Positions 17,976 to 26,512 are shown, counted from the stretch's first letter. The stretch is 64,000 nucleotides of DNA from Pseudoalteromonas rubra (GCF_000238295.3 NZ_AHCD03000044.1:930001-994000), one strand, 5' to 3'. Notes: generated from the sequence alone by a model not told the origin. Made by a program: numbers and translations.

Positions 17976-19547
17976 ATGTTAGACAAGCAAATTAAAAGTC
18001 AGCTGCAAACCCATTTTGCTGCACTGACCGACCCAATTGAGCTGATTTTAGCGCTGGATGACAGTGACAAGTCAGCAGAGGTGGCGTCACTGGCACAGGA
18101 GTTAGCCTCGCTGAGTGACCTGATCACACTGGATCAGGCGCAAAGTAGTGAGCGCACACCCAGTATGACCATATACTCGCCGAAGCGGGACACTCGGATC
18201 GAGTTTGCTGGGGTACCCATGGGGCACGAATTTACCAGCCTGGTGCTGGCGCTGCTGCACAGCGGTGGCCACAAGGCAAAAGTGTCTGAACAGGAACTGG
18301 CGGTGATCCAGTCACTGCAAGATGAACTGCATTTTGAAATTTATATATCTTTAAGTTGCCAGACTTGTCCGCAAGTTGTGCAGGCGCTTAATCTGATGGC
18401 CGCGCACAACCCTAAGATTAAAGCGACTATGATTGACGGCGCACTGTTTCCTGACGAAGTTGCCCAGCGCAACGTGCTGGCGGTACCCAGTGTATTTTTA
18501 AATGGTGAGCTGTTTAGTCAGGGCGCCATCACATTGAGTGATGTACTTGCTAAGCTAGATAGCACGCTGAGTGAACAACAAGCCCAGGCGCTTGACCAAA
18601 AGTCGATATTCGACGTCTTGGTTGTTGGCGGCGGACCGGCAGGTGCTGCGGCAGCCATTTATTCGGCCCGTAAAGGTCTCAATACAGGTGTTGTGGCAGA
18701 GCGTTTTGGCGGTCAGGTCGCAGATACTATGAGTATTGAGAATTTTATTTCTGTGTCAGCCACGCAGGGACCCAAACTGGTTGCTCAGCTTGAAGAGCAT
18801 GTGAACGATTATCAGGTAGACGTGATGAAAAACCAGCGTGCCAGTGGCTTGTCTGTGGGCAATAACCTTGAACTGACGCTGGAAAATGGTGCGACACTAA
18901 AGGCCAAATCTTTGGTGATAGCGACCGGTGCACGCTGGCGCACAATGAATGTTCCTGGCGAACAGGAGTATAAAGGGCGTGGTGTTGCATATTGCCCACA
19001 TTGCGACGGGCCCTTGTTCAAAGGTAAATCTGTTGCGGTCATTGGTGGTGGCAACTCAGGTATCGAAGCGGCCATTGACCTGGCTAATCTGGTAGAGCAT
19101 GTCACTGTGCTGGAGTTTGCTGATACGTTGAAAGCCGATGAAGTGTTAATTAAAAAGGCATACAGCCTGAGCAATGTGACCATTATTACGAATGCCCAGA
19201 CGATCGAAGTGCGAGGGGATGGGCAGAAAGTCACCGGGCTGACCTATATTGACAGACAAAGTAACCAGCAACATCAGCTTGAACTTGCCGGGATATTTGT
19301 ACAAATAGGTTTGATCCCCAATACTGAATGGCTTGAAGGCAGCGGTATGGCATTGACCCCATTTGGCGAAATTGCCATTGATGCAAAGGGAGCGACCAGT
19401 ATGCCCGGTGTATTTGCCGCAGGTGATGTAACCACTGAGCCCTTTAAGCAAATTATTATTGCGATGGGCGGCGGGGCAACGGCCAGTCTGAGTGCATTTG
19501 ATTATTTGATCAGACATCAGTCTGATTTGGCTGAAGAGGCGGCCTGA
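17976..19547 (+). CDS. ahpF: Alkyl hydroperoxide reductase subunit F (NADH-dependent)
   Basis: 523 residues collinear with E. coli AhpF. The N-terminal glutaredoxin-like double domain (1-200) has the CxxC in SLSCQTCPQVVQALNLM. An FAD domain follows with VVGGGPAGAAAAIYSARKG, then the thioredoxin-reductase-type redox centre CPHCDGP and an NAD-binding GGGNSGIEAAIDL. It transfers electrons from NADH via FAD to AhpC. The ATG at 17976 is chosen over one 9 bp upstream because GAGG (17963-17966) is too close to the first, and MLDKQIKSQL matches the family start. Confidence 0.96.
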   Translation: MLDKQIKSQLQTHFAALTDPIELILALDDSDKSAEVASLAQELASLSDLITLDQAQSSERTPSMTIYSPKRDTRIEFAGVPMGHEFTSLVLALLHSGGHKAKVSEQELAVIQSLQDELHFEIYISLSCQTCPQVVQALNLMAAHNPKIKATMIDGALFPDEVAQRNVLAVPSVFLNGELFSQGAITLSDVLAKLDSTLSEQQAQALDQKSIFDVLVVGGGPAGAAAAIYSARKGLNTGVVAERFGGQVADTMSIENFISVSATQGPKLVAQLEEHVNDYQVDVMKNQRASGLSVGNNLELTLENGATLKAKSLVIATGARWRTMNVPGEQEYKGRGVAYCPHCDGPLFKGKSVAVIGGGNSGIEAAIDLANLVEHVTVLEFADTLKADEVLIKKAYSLSNVTIITNAQTIEVRGDGQKVTGLTYIDRQSNQQHQLELAGIFVQIGLIPNTEWLEGSGMALTPFGEIAIDAKGATSMPGVFAAGDVTTEPFKQIIIAMGGGATASLSAFDYLIRHQSDLAEEAA

Positions 19548-19580
19548 AGGGCGCAAAGGTAACCCAAATTACACCCAAGC

Positions 19581-19640
19581 CTGTACTCATCTGAGTACAG
19601 TTAAGCCACAACCGGATTTGCACTGGTTGTGGCTTTTTTG
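19581..19640 (+). terminator. Double hairpin terminator after ahpF
   Basis: A 9-bp hairpin CTGTACTCA/TGAGTACAG (19581-19600) is followed at once by AAGCCACAACC/GGTTGTGGCTT (19603-19635) and TTTTTTG. The second element is a strong Rho-independent terminator. Confidence 0.9.
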
Positions 19641-19780
19641 TCTCTGAGCTTTACAACCTTGAGGTTCGACTATACTTGCGGATGTACTTCTATGTGCTGA
19701 CGATAGGTCACTTTGATTATTGGGCTTGCGCAGGTCGGACAGTATGCAGTAAAAGTGAGCACAGCACCTGAAGAACATGG

Positions 19781-19814
19781 TGATATAGCAAGGTATCAGT
19801 ACAGTGCTATATCA
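19781..19814 (+). promoter_or_regulatory. Inverted repeat in the leader of the cohesin/dockerin operon
   Basis: TGATATAGC (19781-19789) is repeated perfectly inverted as GCTATATCA (19806-19814) with a 16-bp spacer, ending 28 bp before the preferred ATG. It could be an operator for a dimeric regulator or a leader hairpin. Confidence 0.35.
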
Positions 19815-19842
19815 GTCTGCATACGTATACAAGGCTGCAACA

Positions 19843-20376
19843 ATGAAAACCTCAATCGCGTCTGGTGCCCCGCGAAATACCTTAGGTCTGGTTTTTTGCT
19901 CGTCACTGTTACTTGCGCTGGCTGGATGTGGGGTTGACTCCCCCAGTTCAAGTACGACTAACACTCCACCGACTCAATCAGATCCGCCACAGTCTGATCC
20001 ACCTCAATCCGATGCGCCGACAACAAAAGGCTACAAGGTAGAACTGAGTACAACTCAGTCGATATCGGCTTATGAATTAAAACTCGACTTTAGCGTTGCG
20101 CCCAATGAAGGGTCAATGTCAATGAGTAACAGTTTTATTGTGTCTGACGGCACTTTGGTTGCCCTGGGCCCTGTATCGGCACAGGAAGGCAAATCTCTGC
20201 ATTTTGGTGCACTTACTTATGGCAATAGTAGTGGTTTTACAGGTTCTGCTGAAGTGTTGACATTCGAAGTCAGTGTCGACTCAGGTACGACGCCTGAAGT
20301 GTCCAGCAGTAAAACACTTTGCATGAATCGACTGGCGCAACAAGTAAGTTGCAGCATTTCGGTCAGTGAACAGTGA
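19843..20376 (+). CDS. Lipoprotein with a cohesin-like domain
   Basis: 177 residues. A lipoprotein signal ends in the lipobox LAGC (Cys29); there is no Asp at +2, so outer-membrane sorting is expected. A Pro/Ser/Asp linker with PPQSD repeats (~38-62) leads to a ~115-residue all-beta domain. Its strands (ISAYELKLDFS, GTLVALGPVSAQEGKSLHF, AEVLTFEVSV) follow the pattern of cohesin modules. Cohesins bind dockerins, and the next gene, 10 bp on, ends in a dockerin. The ATG at 19843 is chosen because it opens the lipoprotein signal; an in-frame ATG at 19804 lies inside an inverted repeat. The cohesin call is structural pattern matching, not a profile hit. Confidence 0.6.
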   Translation: MKTSIASGAPRNTLGLVFCSSLLLALAGCGVDSPSSSTTNTPPTQSDPPQSDPPQSDAPTTKGYKVELSTTQSISAYELKLDFSVAPNEGSMSMSNSFIVSDGTLVALGPVSAQEGKSLHFGALTYGNSSGFTGSAEVLTFEVSVDSGTTPEVSSSKTLCMNRLAQQVSCSISVSEQ

Positions 20377-20386
20377 GGGCGTTACA

Positions 20387-23300
20387 ATGAAATATTTTTA
20401 TATTATAGCGCTACTGAGTTTACTGAGTGCACCCGCTTTGGCCACTGAAGGGTCGACAGCAGGGGAAAACTATGACAAATCACTGGCTCGCCCAGTACCT
20501 GTTGAACAAGCTGCGGCTGTTGGCATGACACCGATTACTTTCAGTGAATTTCCCAACGGTACAGCGATTACCAATCAGTATGCTGATCGGGGCATTATAT
20601 TTGGTGGTGATGCGCCGTTCATTACATCAGACAGTGCTAATCCGACAACGCCTGTGTTAACGGGCTCACCGAGGTTCAACGGGGCCATTGAAGGGCGTTT
20701 TGTTGACCCACAAACCGGCGAGCCGACAACCGTAAACAGTTTTTCTTTGGACGCCGGTTACTTTGATAACTTAAGCTCGACCCGGTTACAGTGGTTTAAC
20801 CCGGAAGGTGATTTGATCCGAGAAGTGTTGGACTCACAGTTTGGGATAGAGCACTTTTCTATTCGGGACGAAAACATAGCCTCATTCCGGATAGAGATCA
20901 TTGCCCAGGAAGACGCCGGTTATGCAATTGATAATGTGGCATTTAATCTTATGGATGCCGCGTTTGACCATACCTTTAATCTGGATAAGGTGATTTTGTC
21001 ACCGGGCTCTCTTAGCGCAAACCAATTCTCTGTGTATTTTAAAAACCTGGAAGCACTTAACGGCGCGGCGCTCGCAGATGTGTGTAACTATCAGTTTCAT
21101 GCTGAAGATAGCAGTTTGAAAGTCACGGCGCAAAACTGTGATGTCAGCACGGATAAAAAGACATTCCGAATTGATTTTTCCCTGACCCAGGCGCCTTATA
21201 ACCTTAGCGGCGCTCAGGTTTCGGTGTGTAAAGAGGAAGAATGTGAAGTTATTGATGATGTCAATAATTTGAATGTGTACACCACGGCATTTAACGTGTC
21301 GACAGATGGCTTTTCTTTTCAAAATGGCGACTGGAACCGTTTTATGCTCACCGAAGTAAAAGACGTTTCTTTGTCTTCGTTCTTGTGCTGGAAGTTTGAC
21401 CGTTGTACACCCGACCAGTTGTCTTATCTGGGCTTTATGCGCAAAGTCGCGAGGTCTTTTGCACAATTCCTGGCACCGGCAAATAAACGCAAGGCGTATG
21501 ATGTGATTGGTTATTACCGGCTGGAAGATTATACCCAGGGGCTGAACAGGCTTGATCGGCGGTTTCTTGGTGTATGCCATGGTATGGCGGCGTCAGCGAT
21601 TGCTAATTACAACAATGCCAGCGAAGGGGTTGCCTGGGGAGCCAATATTGATGCGACATTAACGCGTGCTCAGCTAACATCAACCTTCCAGAGCCACTGG
21701 GACAACCGCAATAGTGAGTCGCCCAAGCCCTATGTTAAGGCTGTGGGCAGTTACGATGTGAAATCGGATGCTGCGGATGCTTTTCATGGCTTGTCTAAAA
21801 TCGGTTATTACTTTTTGTCGCAGTCTGCGTTTAAAGGCAGTGCCTGGATAGGTTCTCACCCGCGGACCATATTTCCGGGGATATCTGCGATGAATGCGTT
21901 TTATTCGCCGCATTTTATGGAAAACAAAATTGCCAGTCTGCGCTTTAGCATTAACCGTCCGAAAAGACGGGGCGGACATTCTATTCTGGCCGCCGGCTTG
22001 ATCCAGTATAACGATGTGTCTTTGTACATTACCCATGATAATAATTTCCCTGGTGAATATACCATGATGGAATTTACCAATGGGCTGACATTGAAGCATT
22101 TCATATTCTTAGGTGCGCCACAAAGCGACAGTGAAAAGTATGATCAACATGGTGATTTTAAACTGACAAATTACTATAGCGCGTCGAGCTATGCGCAATT
22201 TGGTGCTTATACCGATGTCACTGATCAGCTGCGTATTTATGGCCAACCGGGTGCCAGTGAACGTGCCAATGATGTTCAGAATGCAGAAGATGAGACACCT
22301 GTCAGTGTGGTTGAGCTGGAACATCCGCAGCATATTACGGTGTTAATCGCAGGGGGACGGCTCGTTGGTGTCAATAAAGTGAGTGACCAAAGTGCTGTGG
22401 TATTGCAGCCCATCCTGGACGAGCCTGACACGATGCAAGCCTATCTGAAAAACGCTGAGCTGGTTACCGAGTTTATTTTGCCCTTAACGGATACTTACTC
22501 AATTCAGGTAGAGAAATACCCCCAGTATCCCGAAGTTGAAGTGTATGTCACCATTCCACAAACCAATGGCAAGGTACTGGTACTTAACTATGAAGATGTA
22601 CTGACTCAGAGTGACGAGGACAGTGCCACTGTACAGCTGACCGTTGGTCAGGAAAATGAGAATGCCAATATTAGTATTAACGGCGTAGCTCAGGCACCGA
22701 CGTATGCTGAGGAAAGTAGCTTTGTAGTGGCGCAGGTTTCTGCACTCAAAGCCATAGTGAATGGACGCGTTGTTTCGCTGAGTTGGCAAAACCCGCAAGG
22801 CAGTAACCTGAAGGAAGTGGTGGTGACCAGGACGGTGAACAGTTTACCGACATCTATAGATGATGGCGTCAGGATCTTTACCGGTTTAGAGTCGGAGTTT
22901 GTTGACAGTGCATCTGACAATACACGCTATTACTACAATGTCTATTCGGTTGCTGATGATTCAACTTCTGAGCCCAATAGTATCTATGTTGATACGCACC
23001 AGGCAACCTTGCACGGTAAGGTTGCAGACGCCAGTGAAATGGGGATCGCCAGTGTTGAAGTGGTGTTGACCAATGGCGTTGGCCTGAGTCAGGTCGAAAT
23101 TGCGCGTCAGCTAACGGATGCCAATGGCGTATTTAGCTTTGCAAATTTGGCGAAAGGTTTGTATAAGCTCAGTTATAGTCACGCTTCTTACCGTTTTGAC
23201 GTGTCAGACGATGCAGTTAATCTGACCGAGGCGAGTCAACAGGTGAGTCAGCTTGGTGTGGCGGTTCCGGTTCTGTTAATCAATGTGGAGAATGCCATCG

Positions 23301-23722
23301 GCTCTGAGCAGCAGGTTAGTATTAACTGGTCGGGATTACATATCGCTGATTCAGATACCGTCGATATTGTTTATCAGGTGGGAGATGAGACGACAGAGAT
23401 TGCCACTGGCGTTGCGTTCTCTCAGGGTCGCTACTTGTGGGATGTATCTGCACCGGGCGATACATCGGTATCAGTGCAAATTATGCTGAGTGAGGACAAA
23501 ACCGTGATCAGTGAACAACAGGTTTTTGTTCTAAAAGAAGTCAGCCCATTTGACTTTAGCGGCGACAGTGTTTTATCCGCGGATGATGTGACGACGATTG
23601 TAACCGGGTGGTCTGCTACGACAGGTGATACGCAATTTGATCCGCGCTTTGACCTAAACGAAGATGGAGAGATTGATCTCAAAGATATTATGCAGGTAGT
23701 TGCTGCGCTTAATCAGGAGTAA
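20387..23722 (+). CDS. Large secreted papain-like cysteine peptidase candidate with Fn3-like, carboxypeptidase-regulatory-like and dockerin domains
   Basis: 1111 residues from the ATG at 20387, with GAGG just upstream and 10 bp after the lipoprotein stop. A Sec signal (~1-20) precedes a beta-rich domain (~45-190) ending in GYAIDNVAFN and a second domain (~190-300). The middle (~340-570) has Cys397 in GVCHGMAASAIANY, His531 in RGGHSILAAG and Asp551/Asn552 in THDNNFPG, the order expected of a papain-fold Cys-His-Asn/Asp site. Then come an Fn3-like module (~775-870) and a carboxypeptidase-regulatory-like fold (~880-960). The end (1056-1108) has two dockerin calcium loops, DFSGDSVLSADD and DLNEDGEIDLKD. 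The substrate is unknown and the catalytic assignment is an inference. Confidence 0.72.
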   Translation: MKYFYIIALLSLLSAPALATEGSTAGENYDKSLARPVPVEQAAAVGMTPITFSEFPNGTAITNQYADRGIIFGGDAPFITSDSANPTTPVLTGSPRFNGAIEGRFVDPQTGEPTTVNSFSLDAGYFDNLSSTRLQWFNPEGDLIREVLDSQFGIEHFSIRDENIASFRIEIIAQEDAGYAIDNVAFNLMDAAFDHTFNLDKVILSPGSLSANQFSVYFKNLEALNGAALADVCNYQFHAEDSSLKVTAQNCDVSTDKKTFRIDFSLTQAPYNLSGAQVSVCKEEECEVIDDVNNLNVYTTAFNVSTDGFSFQNGDWNRFMLTEVKDVSLSSFLCWKFDRCTPDQLSYLGFMRKVARSFAQFLAPANKRKAYDVIGYYRLEDYTQGLNRLDRRFLGVCHGMAASAIANYNNASEGVAWGANIDATLTRAQLTSTFQSHWDNRNSESPKPYVKAVGSYDVKSDAADAFHGLSKIGYYFLSQSAFKGSAWIGSHPRTIFPGISAMNAFYSPHFMENKIASLRFSINRPKRRGGHSILAAGLIQYNDVSLYITHDNNFPGEYTMMEFTNGLTLKHFIFLGAPQSDSEKYDQHGDFKLTNYYSASSYAQFGAYTDVTDQLRIYGQPGASERANDVQNAEDETPVSVVELEHPQHITVLIAGGRLVGVNKVSDQSAVVLQPILDEPDTMQAYLKNAELVTEFILPLTDTYSIQVEKYPQYPEVEVYVTIPQTNGKVLVLNYEDVLTQSDEDSATVQLTVGQENENANISINGVAQAPTYAEESSFVVAQVSALKAIVNGRVVSLSWQNPQGSNLKEVVVTRTVNSLPTSIDDGVRIFTGLESEFVDSASDNTRYYYNVYSVADDSTSEPNSIYVDTHQATLHGKVADASEMGIASVEVVLTNGVGLSQVEIARQLTDANGVFSFANLAKGLYKLSYSHASYRFDVSDDAVNLTEASQQVSQLGVAVPVLLINVENAIGSEQQVSINWSGLHIADSDTVDIVYQVGDETTEIATGVAFSQGRYLWDVSAPGDTSVSVQIMLSEDKTVISEQQVFVLKEVSPFDFSGDSVLSADDVTTIVTGWSATTGDTQFDPRFDLNEDGEIDLKDIMQVVAALNQE

Positions 23723-23791
23723 TCCATGGAATAATCCGTGGAGTAATCCGTGGAGTAATCCGTGGAGTAATCCGTGGAGTAATCCGTGGAG
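23720..23791 (+). repeat. 12-bp tandem repeat (six units) starting at the dockerin stop codon
   Basis: Six head-to-tail copies of TAATCCGTGGAG; the first differs at two positions (TAATCCATGGAA). The first TAA is the stop codon of the dockerin gene, so every unit carries the same in-frame stop. A partial seventh unit (TAACC) follows. The perfect identity of units 2-6 indicates recent slippage. Confidence 0.95.
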
Positions 23792-23799
23792 TAACCAAA

Positions 23800-23838
23800 G
23801 TTTGCTCAGGCCGAGCGTGTTGCCTGGCTTGAGCAAAC
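23800..23838 (+). terminator. Hairpin downstream of the dockerin gene
   Basis: A 13-bp stem GTTTGCTCAGGCC / GGCTTGAGCAAAC with one G-T pair and a 13-nt loop. No T-run follows, so it may be an intrinsic terminator remnant or an RNA-stabilising 3' structure. Confidence 0.4.
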
Positions 23839-23878
23839 GCCTCGCATGTGTTGCTTGTCTGTGTCGTGCCTGCATCTA

Positions 23879-24088
23879 ATACCAATTTCACTTAATACCT
23901 GGTCTATTTGAAGAAGCAAATATGACGCTAACGGCGTTAAAAATTTCTCATTTAGAACAACTAAATAGCAAAATTTTTGCCTCGCCTACATGGACGTAGG
24001 TGCCTCAGCGATAGCAGGACGCGAGAGCGGTGTTATCGACGATATTTTCTCGCCTCAAAATAGAACACTTAATTAAGCAAATTGGTAT
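23879..24088. repeat. MITE-like interspersed repeat, copy B (210 bp, fullest copy)
   Basis: Terminal inverted repeats ATACCAATTTCACTTAAT and the complement of TTAATTAAGCAAATTGGTAT. The interior has the blocks shared with copies A and C, plus a small CCTAC...GTAGG hairpin. No open reading frame of its own. It is longer than copy A by about 37 bp, mainly in the middle. Confidence 0.8.
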
Positions 24089-24142
24089 AAATTGAGATTG
24101 CGAGGCGGGTTTCACAGTTTACAACACATCTAGACTCATCAA

Positions 24143-24334
24143 TTAACCCCAGATAATACAATCCGGTCGATTGTCTTTAAATGTCCAGCAAGCATTTATT
24201 GAATTGCAAAAGTTAGTATTCGGGCAGTTGGGCAAGCCTGTTGCAGCACCGCCAATTTGAGGGGTTTGCTGAGGGGACAGCTGGCTGTTTTGGGACAGTG
24301 ACTTGATTTTTTTCTTGTTCAAATTGAGTTTCAT
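24143..24334 (-). CDS. Orphan class I lanthipeptide-like (RiPP) precursor peptide
   Basis: 63 residues. The N-terminal leader (MKLNLNKKKIKSLS...QLSPQQTPQIGG) has the Lys/Asn-rich start and TPQIGGA end of the class I lanthipeptide-type leaders seen in Pseudoalteromonas and relatives. After the GG-like site, the core of ~33 residues has four Cys (NC, FC, AC, DC) plus several Thr/Ser and ends CIIWG. The ATG at 24334 has AAGGA at the right spacing; the ATG 6 bp upstream is too close to it. No LanB, LanC, LanM, protease or transporter is within the window, so modification would need enzymes elsewhere. The RiPP class is an inference from the leader. Confidence 0.65.
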   Translation of the reverse strand: MKLNLNKKKIKSLSQNSQLSPQQTPQIGGAATGLPNCPNTNFCNSINACWTFKDNRPDCIIWG

Positions 24335-24490
24335 GCTCATTTCCTTTGTAGTGAGAAAAGCCCAATACCGGGCTCCGTTATGTTGGCCTCCTGCGCACTT
24401 CGAAGCGAGCTGGAGGATGTATACCAACCCTGCACGTTAATGCACCCACCTTTGAAAGTAAGCCATCAATCGGGTTGGCATTAATTCCTG

Positions 24491-25081
24491 TTACTGTGCT
24501 GTGTTCGTCTCCGGTGCGACTTCATGCCAGGAGAACTCGTCGTAAAAGTTGGTGCAATTTAGGGTGACCTCTGCGGCATTCGCCAGATAAAGCTGATCCG
24601 TATCCGACTGAGGATAAGTAAAGTAGTCGCTACACTGAGCGCTTTGACCTGGGCCGATCACGACCTGAGTGCCTGCTTTCAAAGTGCAACGCACCAGCAT
24701 ATCCAGTGGTGAGTACTTGGGACAAATATTGAATTCGGCCCGGTATTGCGCAACCCCTCCGAGTGGTTTCTCCAGTGACCACCACTTGCCGAATTTAGAG
24801 CCTTCGTAGGTGCTGTTCCAGGCTCGCCAAATAATGAGATCTTTGCTCACTTCATAGTTGCGTGCGTTACAGAGTCCACCCTGACCAGGCGGGGCAATCA
24901 CGTTTTCAGGTATGCTCTGGGCTGGTAGTGGGACCAGGTTTGGGTGCTTTAGCTCCACGAGCGGGCAGCTTGTCTCGACACTGGCATTTGCCGACGGTGT
25001 CGGGGCTGGCAGCTGGCTGCAGCCTGTGAGTATCAGCAAAGAGAGAGGCGCAGCTACGCCAATTCGAATTTTATCAATCAT
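24491..25081 (-). CDS. Cysteine-containing lipoprotein of unknown function
   Basis: 196 residues. The signal ends in the lipobox LTGC (Cys21), followed by a Pro/Ser/Ala linker and a beta-rich domain. Besides the lipidated Cys it has six cysteines spread along the chain (TSCPL, GLCNA, FNICP, VRCT, AQCS, LNCT), which suggests disulfides in the periplasm or at the cell surface. I do not recognise the family. No SD is visible before the ATG. It is on the same strand as, and 156 bp upstream of, the RiPP-like gene, but a shared role is not demonstrated. Confidence 0.6.
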   Translation of the reverse strand: MIDKIRIGVAAPLSLLILTGCSQLPAPTPSANASVETSCPLVELKHPNLVPLPAQSIPENVIAPPGQGGLCNARNYEVSKDLIIWRAWNSTYEGSKFGKWWSLEKPLGGVAQYRAEFNICPKYSPLDMLVRCTLKAGTQVVIGPGQSAQCSDYFTYPQSDTDQLYLANAAEVTLNCTNFYDEFSWHEVAPETNTAQ

Positions 25082-25335
25082 TATATTAACTTAAATGCGA
25101 ACTTTTAATAACTATATGGCGTTTTAAATCATAATAAAAGAGTATTGGTAAATTTAAGTTAGTGATTTTGTCTTACTGTCTGGTCCGCAAGAGCGATTTA
25201 TCGCGTTGAACATGATGAACGGATGAGAAAGGCAATCTGCTGCGCCTACCCGATTTAGAAAAATTCAACTTCCCTGGCTTGAGGAGTTGCTATTTAAACA
25301 CTAGGTTTACTTTTTTAACAAAAAAGGAACTGTCT

Positions 25336-26409
25336 ATGTGTCGCTTAATACTTATCCTGCTCGGACTGAGCATCAGTCTTAGCTGCTTCGCTACCATTTT
25401 GCCTGCTACGCACCATGCGCTTATTTATGAGGGCCGGGTACATAAAAACTATCAGCAAGGGAGTGTGGAGTTTAACTGGCCAGGTACGGCCATCCACACT
25501 CAGCTGGTGGGTAAGTCCATCGCAGTTAGTTTAGTCGGTAATGGTGACCAGTTCGATGTACTGGTCGATGGTCGATTGCACCAAAAAATCGTGACGGCAT
25601 CAACGGGTGAAGCCCAGCGCTTTGTGTTGTTTGAACAGGCAGAGCCAGGTCGGGTGCTTATTGAAGTGGTGAAGCGTTGGGAGCATTATGGTGCACGTAC
25701 TCAACTGTTGCAATTTGAGGTCGATGGGGCTTTGGAGGGGGTATGGGAAACACAGCCACACATACTGTTTATCGGAGATTCTATCAGTGCGGGATTCGGC
25801 AGCGAATCGACTAAGCGGCAATGTGACTGGCAGGAGATAGTTAATTCCAGTAATGCACGACTGGCCTTTCCTTATGTTGCAGCGCAACAGCTAAACAGCA
25901 CGTTTACACAGGTGTCGTATTCTGGTCTGGGCTTGATCCGCAACTGGAATGGCAACCAAACACATCACACTTTGGTAGATTATGTTGATCAAATATCCGC
26001 AGTATATGAGGATGATTTACCATATCAGGAACGCTTTCCTCAGTTAATTGTGTTGGAATTTGGGACCAATGATTTTAGTACCGATCCTCAGCCACACGAA
26101 CCCTGGCAAACAATAGAGGAAGTAAAAATGGCCTGGGAAGCAGCCATGGTCGAGTTTGTTCATTCGCTGCGAAGCCGCTATCCGGATGTTGCTATTGTGG
26201 TGATGCCTCGCCCTGCATACCCCTATGACTTTATTATTCCGGCAACACACGCTGCATTGCGACAGCTTGCCAATGAGGGGGTTGAGGATGTGTATGCCAA
26301 TACTTTTGTATCTCCACTGGAAGGTTGTATCTGGCACCCTACGGCGCAGGAGCATGCGAGTATTGCCGGTGAACTGGTCACATTTATTAAGCAGCACAAT
26401 TTGCTTTAA
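25336..26409 (+). CDS. Secreted SGNH-hydrolase esterase, CE2-like
   Basis: 357 residues. A Sec signal (~1-20) precedes a jelly-roll-like N-terminal domain (~30-135, VEFNWPGTAIHTQLVGKSIAV) and an SGNH catalytic domain. The nucleophile block is IGDSISAGFG, block III is FGTNDFS and the His block is WHPTAQEH. Domain order matches family CE2 acetyl-xylan esterases, which deacetylate polysaccharides. The ATG at 25336 has AAGGA upstream; an in-frame ATG 57 bp earlier would spoil the signal peptide. Monocistronic; the real substrate may be a glycan other than xylan. Confidence 0.82.
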   Translation: MCRLILILLGLSISLSCFATILPATHHALIYEGRVHKNYQQGSVEFNWPGTAIHTQLVGKSIAVSLVGNGDQFDVLVDGRLHQKIVTASTGEAQRFVLFEQAEPGRVLIEVVKRWEHYGARTQLLQFEVDGALEGVWETQPHILFIGDSISAGFGSESTKRQCDWQEIVNSSNARLAFPYVAAQQLNSTFTQVSYSGLGLIRNWNGNQTHHTLVDYVDQISAVYEDDLPYQERFPQLIVLEFGTNDFSTDPQPHEPWQTIEEVKMAWEAAMVEFVHSLRSRYPDVAIVVMPRPAYPYDFIIPATHAALRQLANEGVEDVYANTFVSPLEGCIWHPTAQEHASIAGELVTFIKQHNLL

Positions 26410-26512
26410 GTGTATTGCCTGACGTTTTGGGGCGCGAAAGTCGTTTTTCTTCAATCTTGTTGTGGTGTCTCTGGGTAGTCTGTAAGCCATGAATGACACT
26501 TAAGGAAAAATG

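Larger units (their letters stand above)
23723..24142. other. Intergenic accessory stretch without a gene
   Basis: 420 bp holding, in order, the 12-bp tandem repeat, the 23800-23838 hairpin, a full MITE-like element and ~54 bp of plain sequence before the RiPP-like gene. The open frames on the minus strand here are made by the repeat (HGLL and TPRI repeats) and are not credible genes. Confidence 0.7.

Noticed and set aside
23720..23791. CRISPR-like array
   Set aside because: Units are 12 bp with no spacers; this is a simple tandem repeat.
23654..23891. Two overlapping minus-strand ORFs with HGLL or TPRI repeats
   Set aside because: They are translations of the 12-bp tandem repeat opposite the dockerin gene end and have no SD or conserved features.
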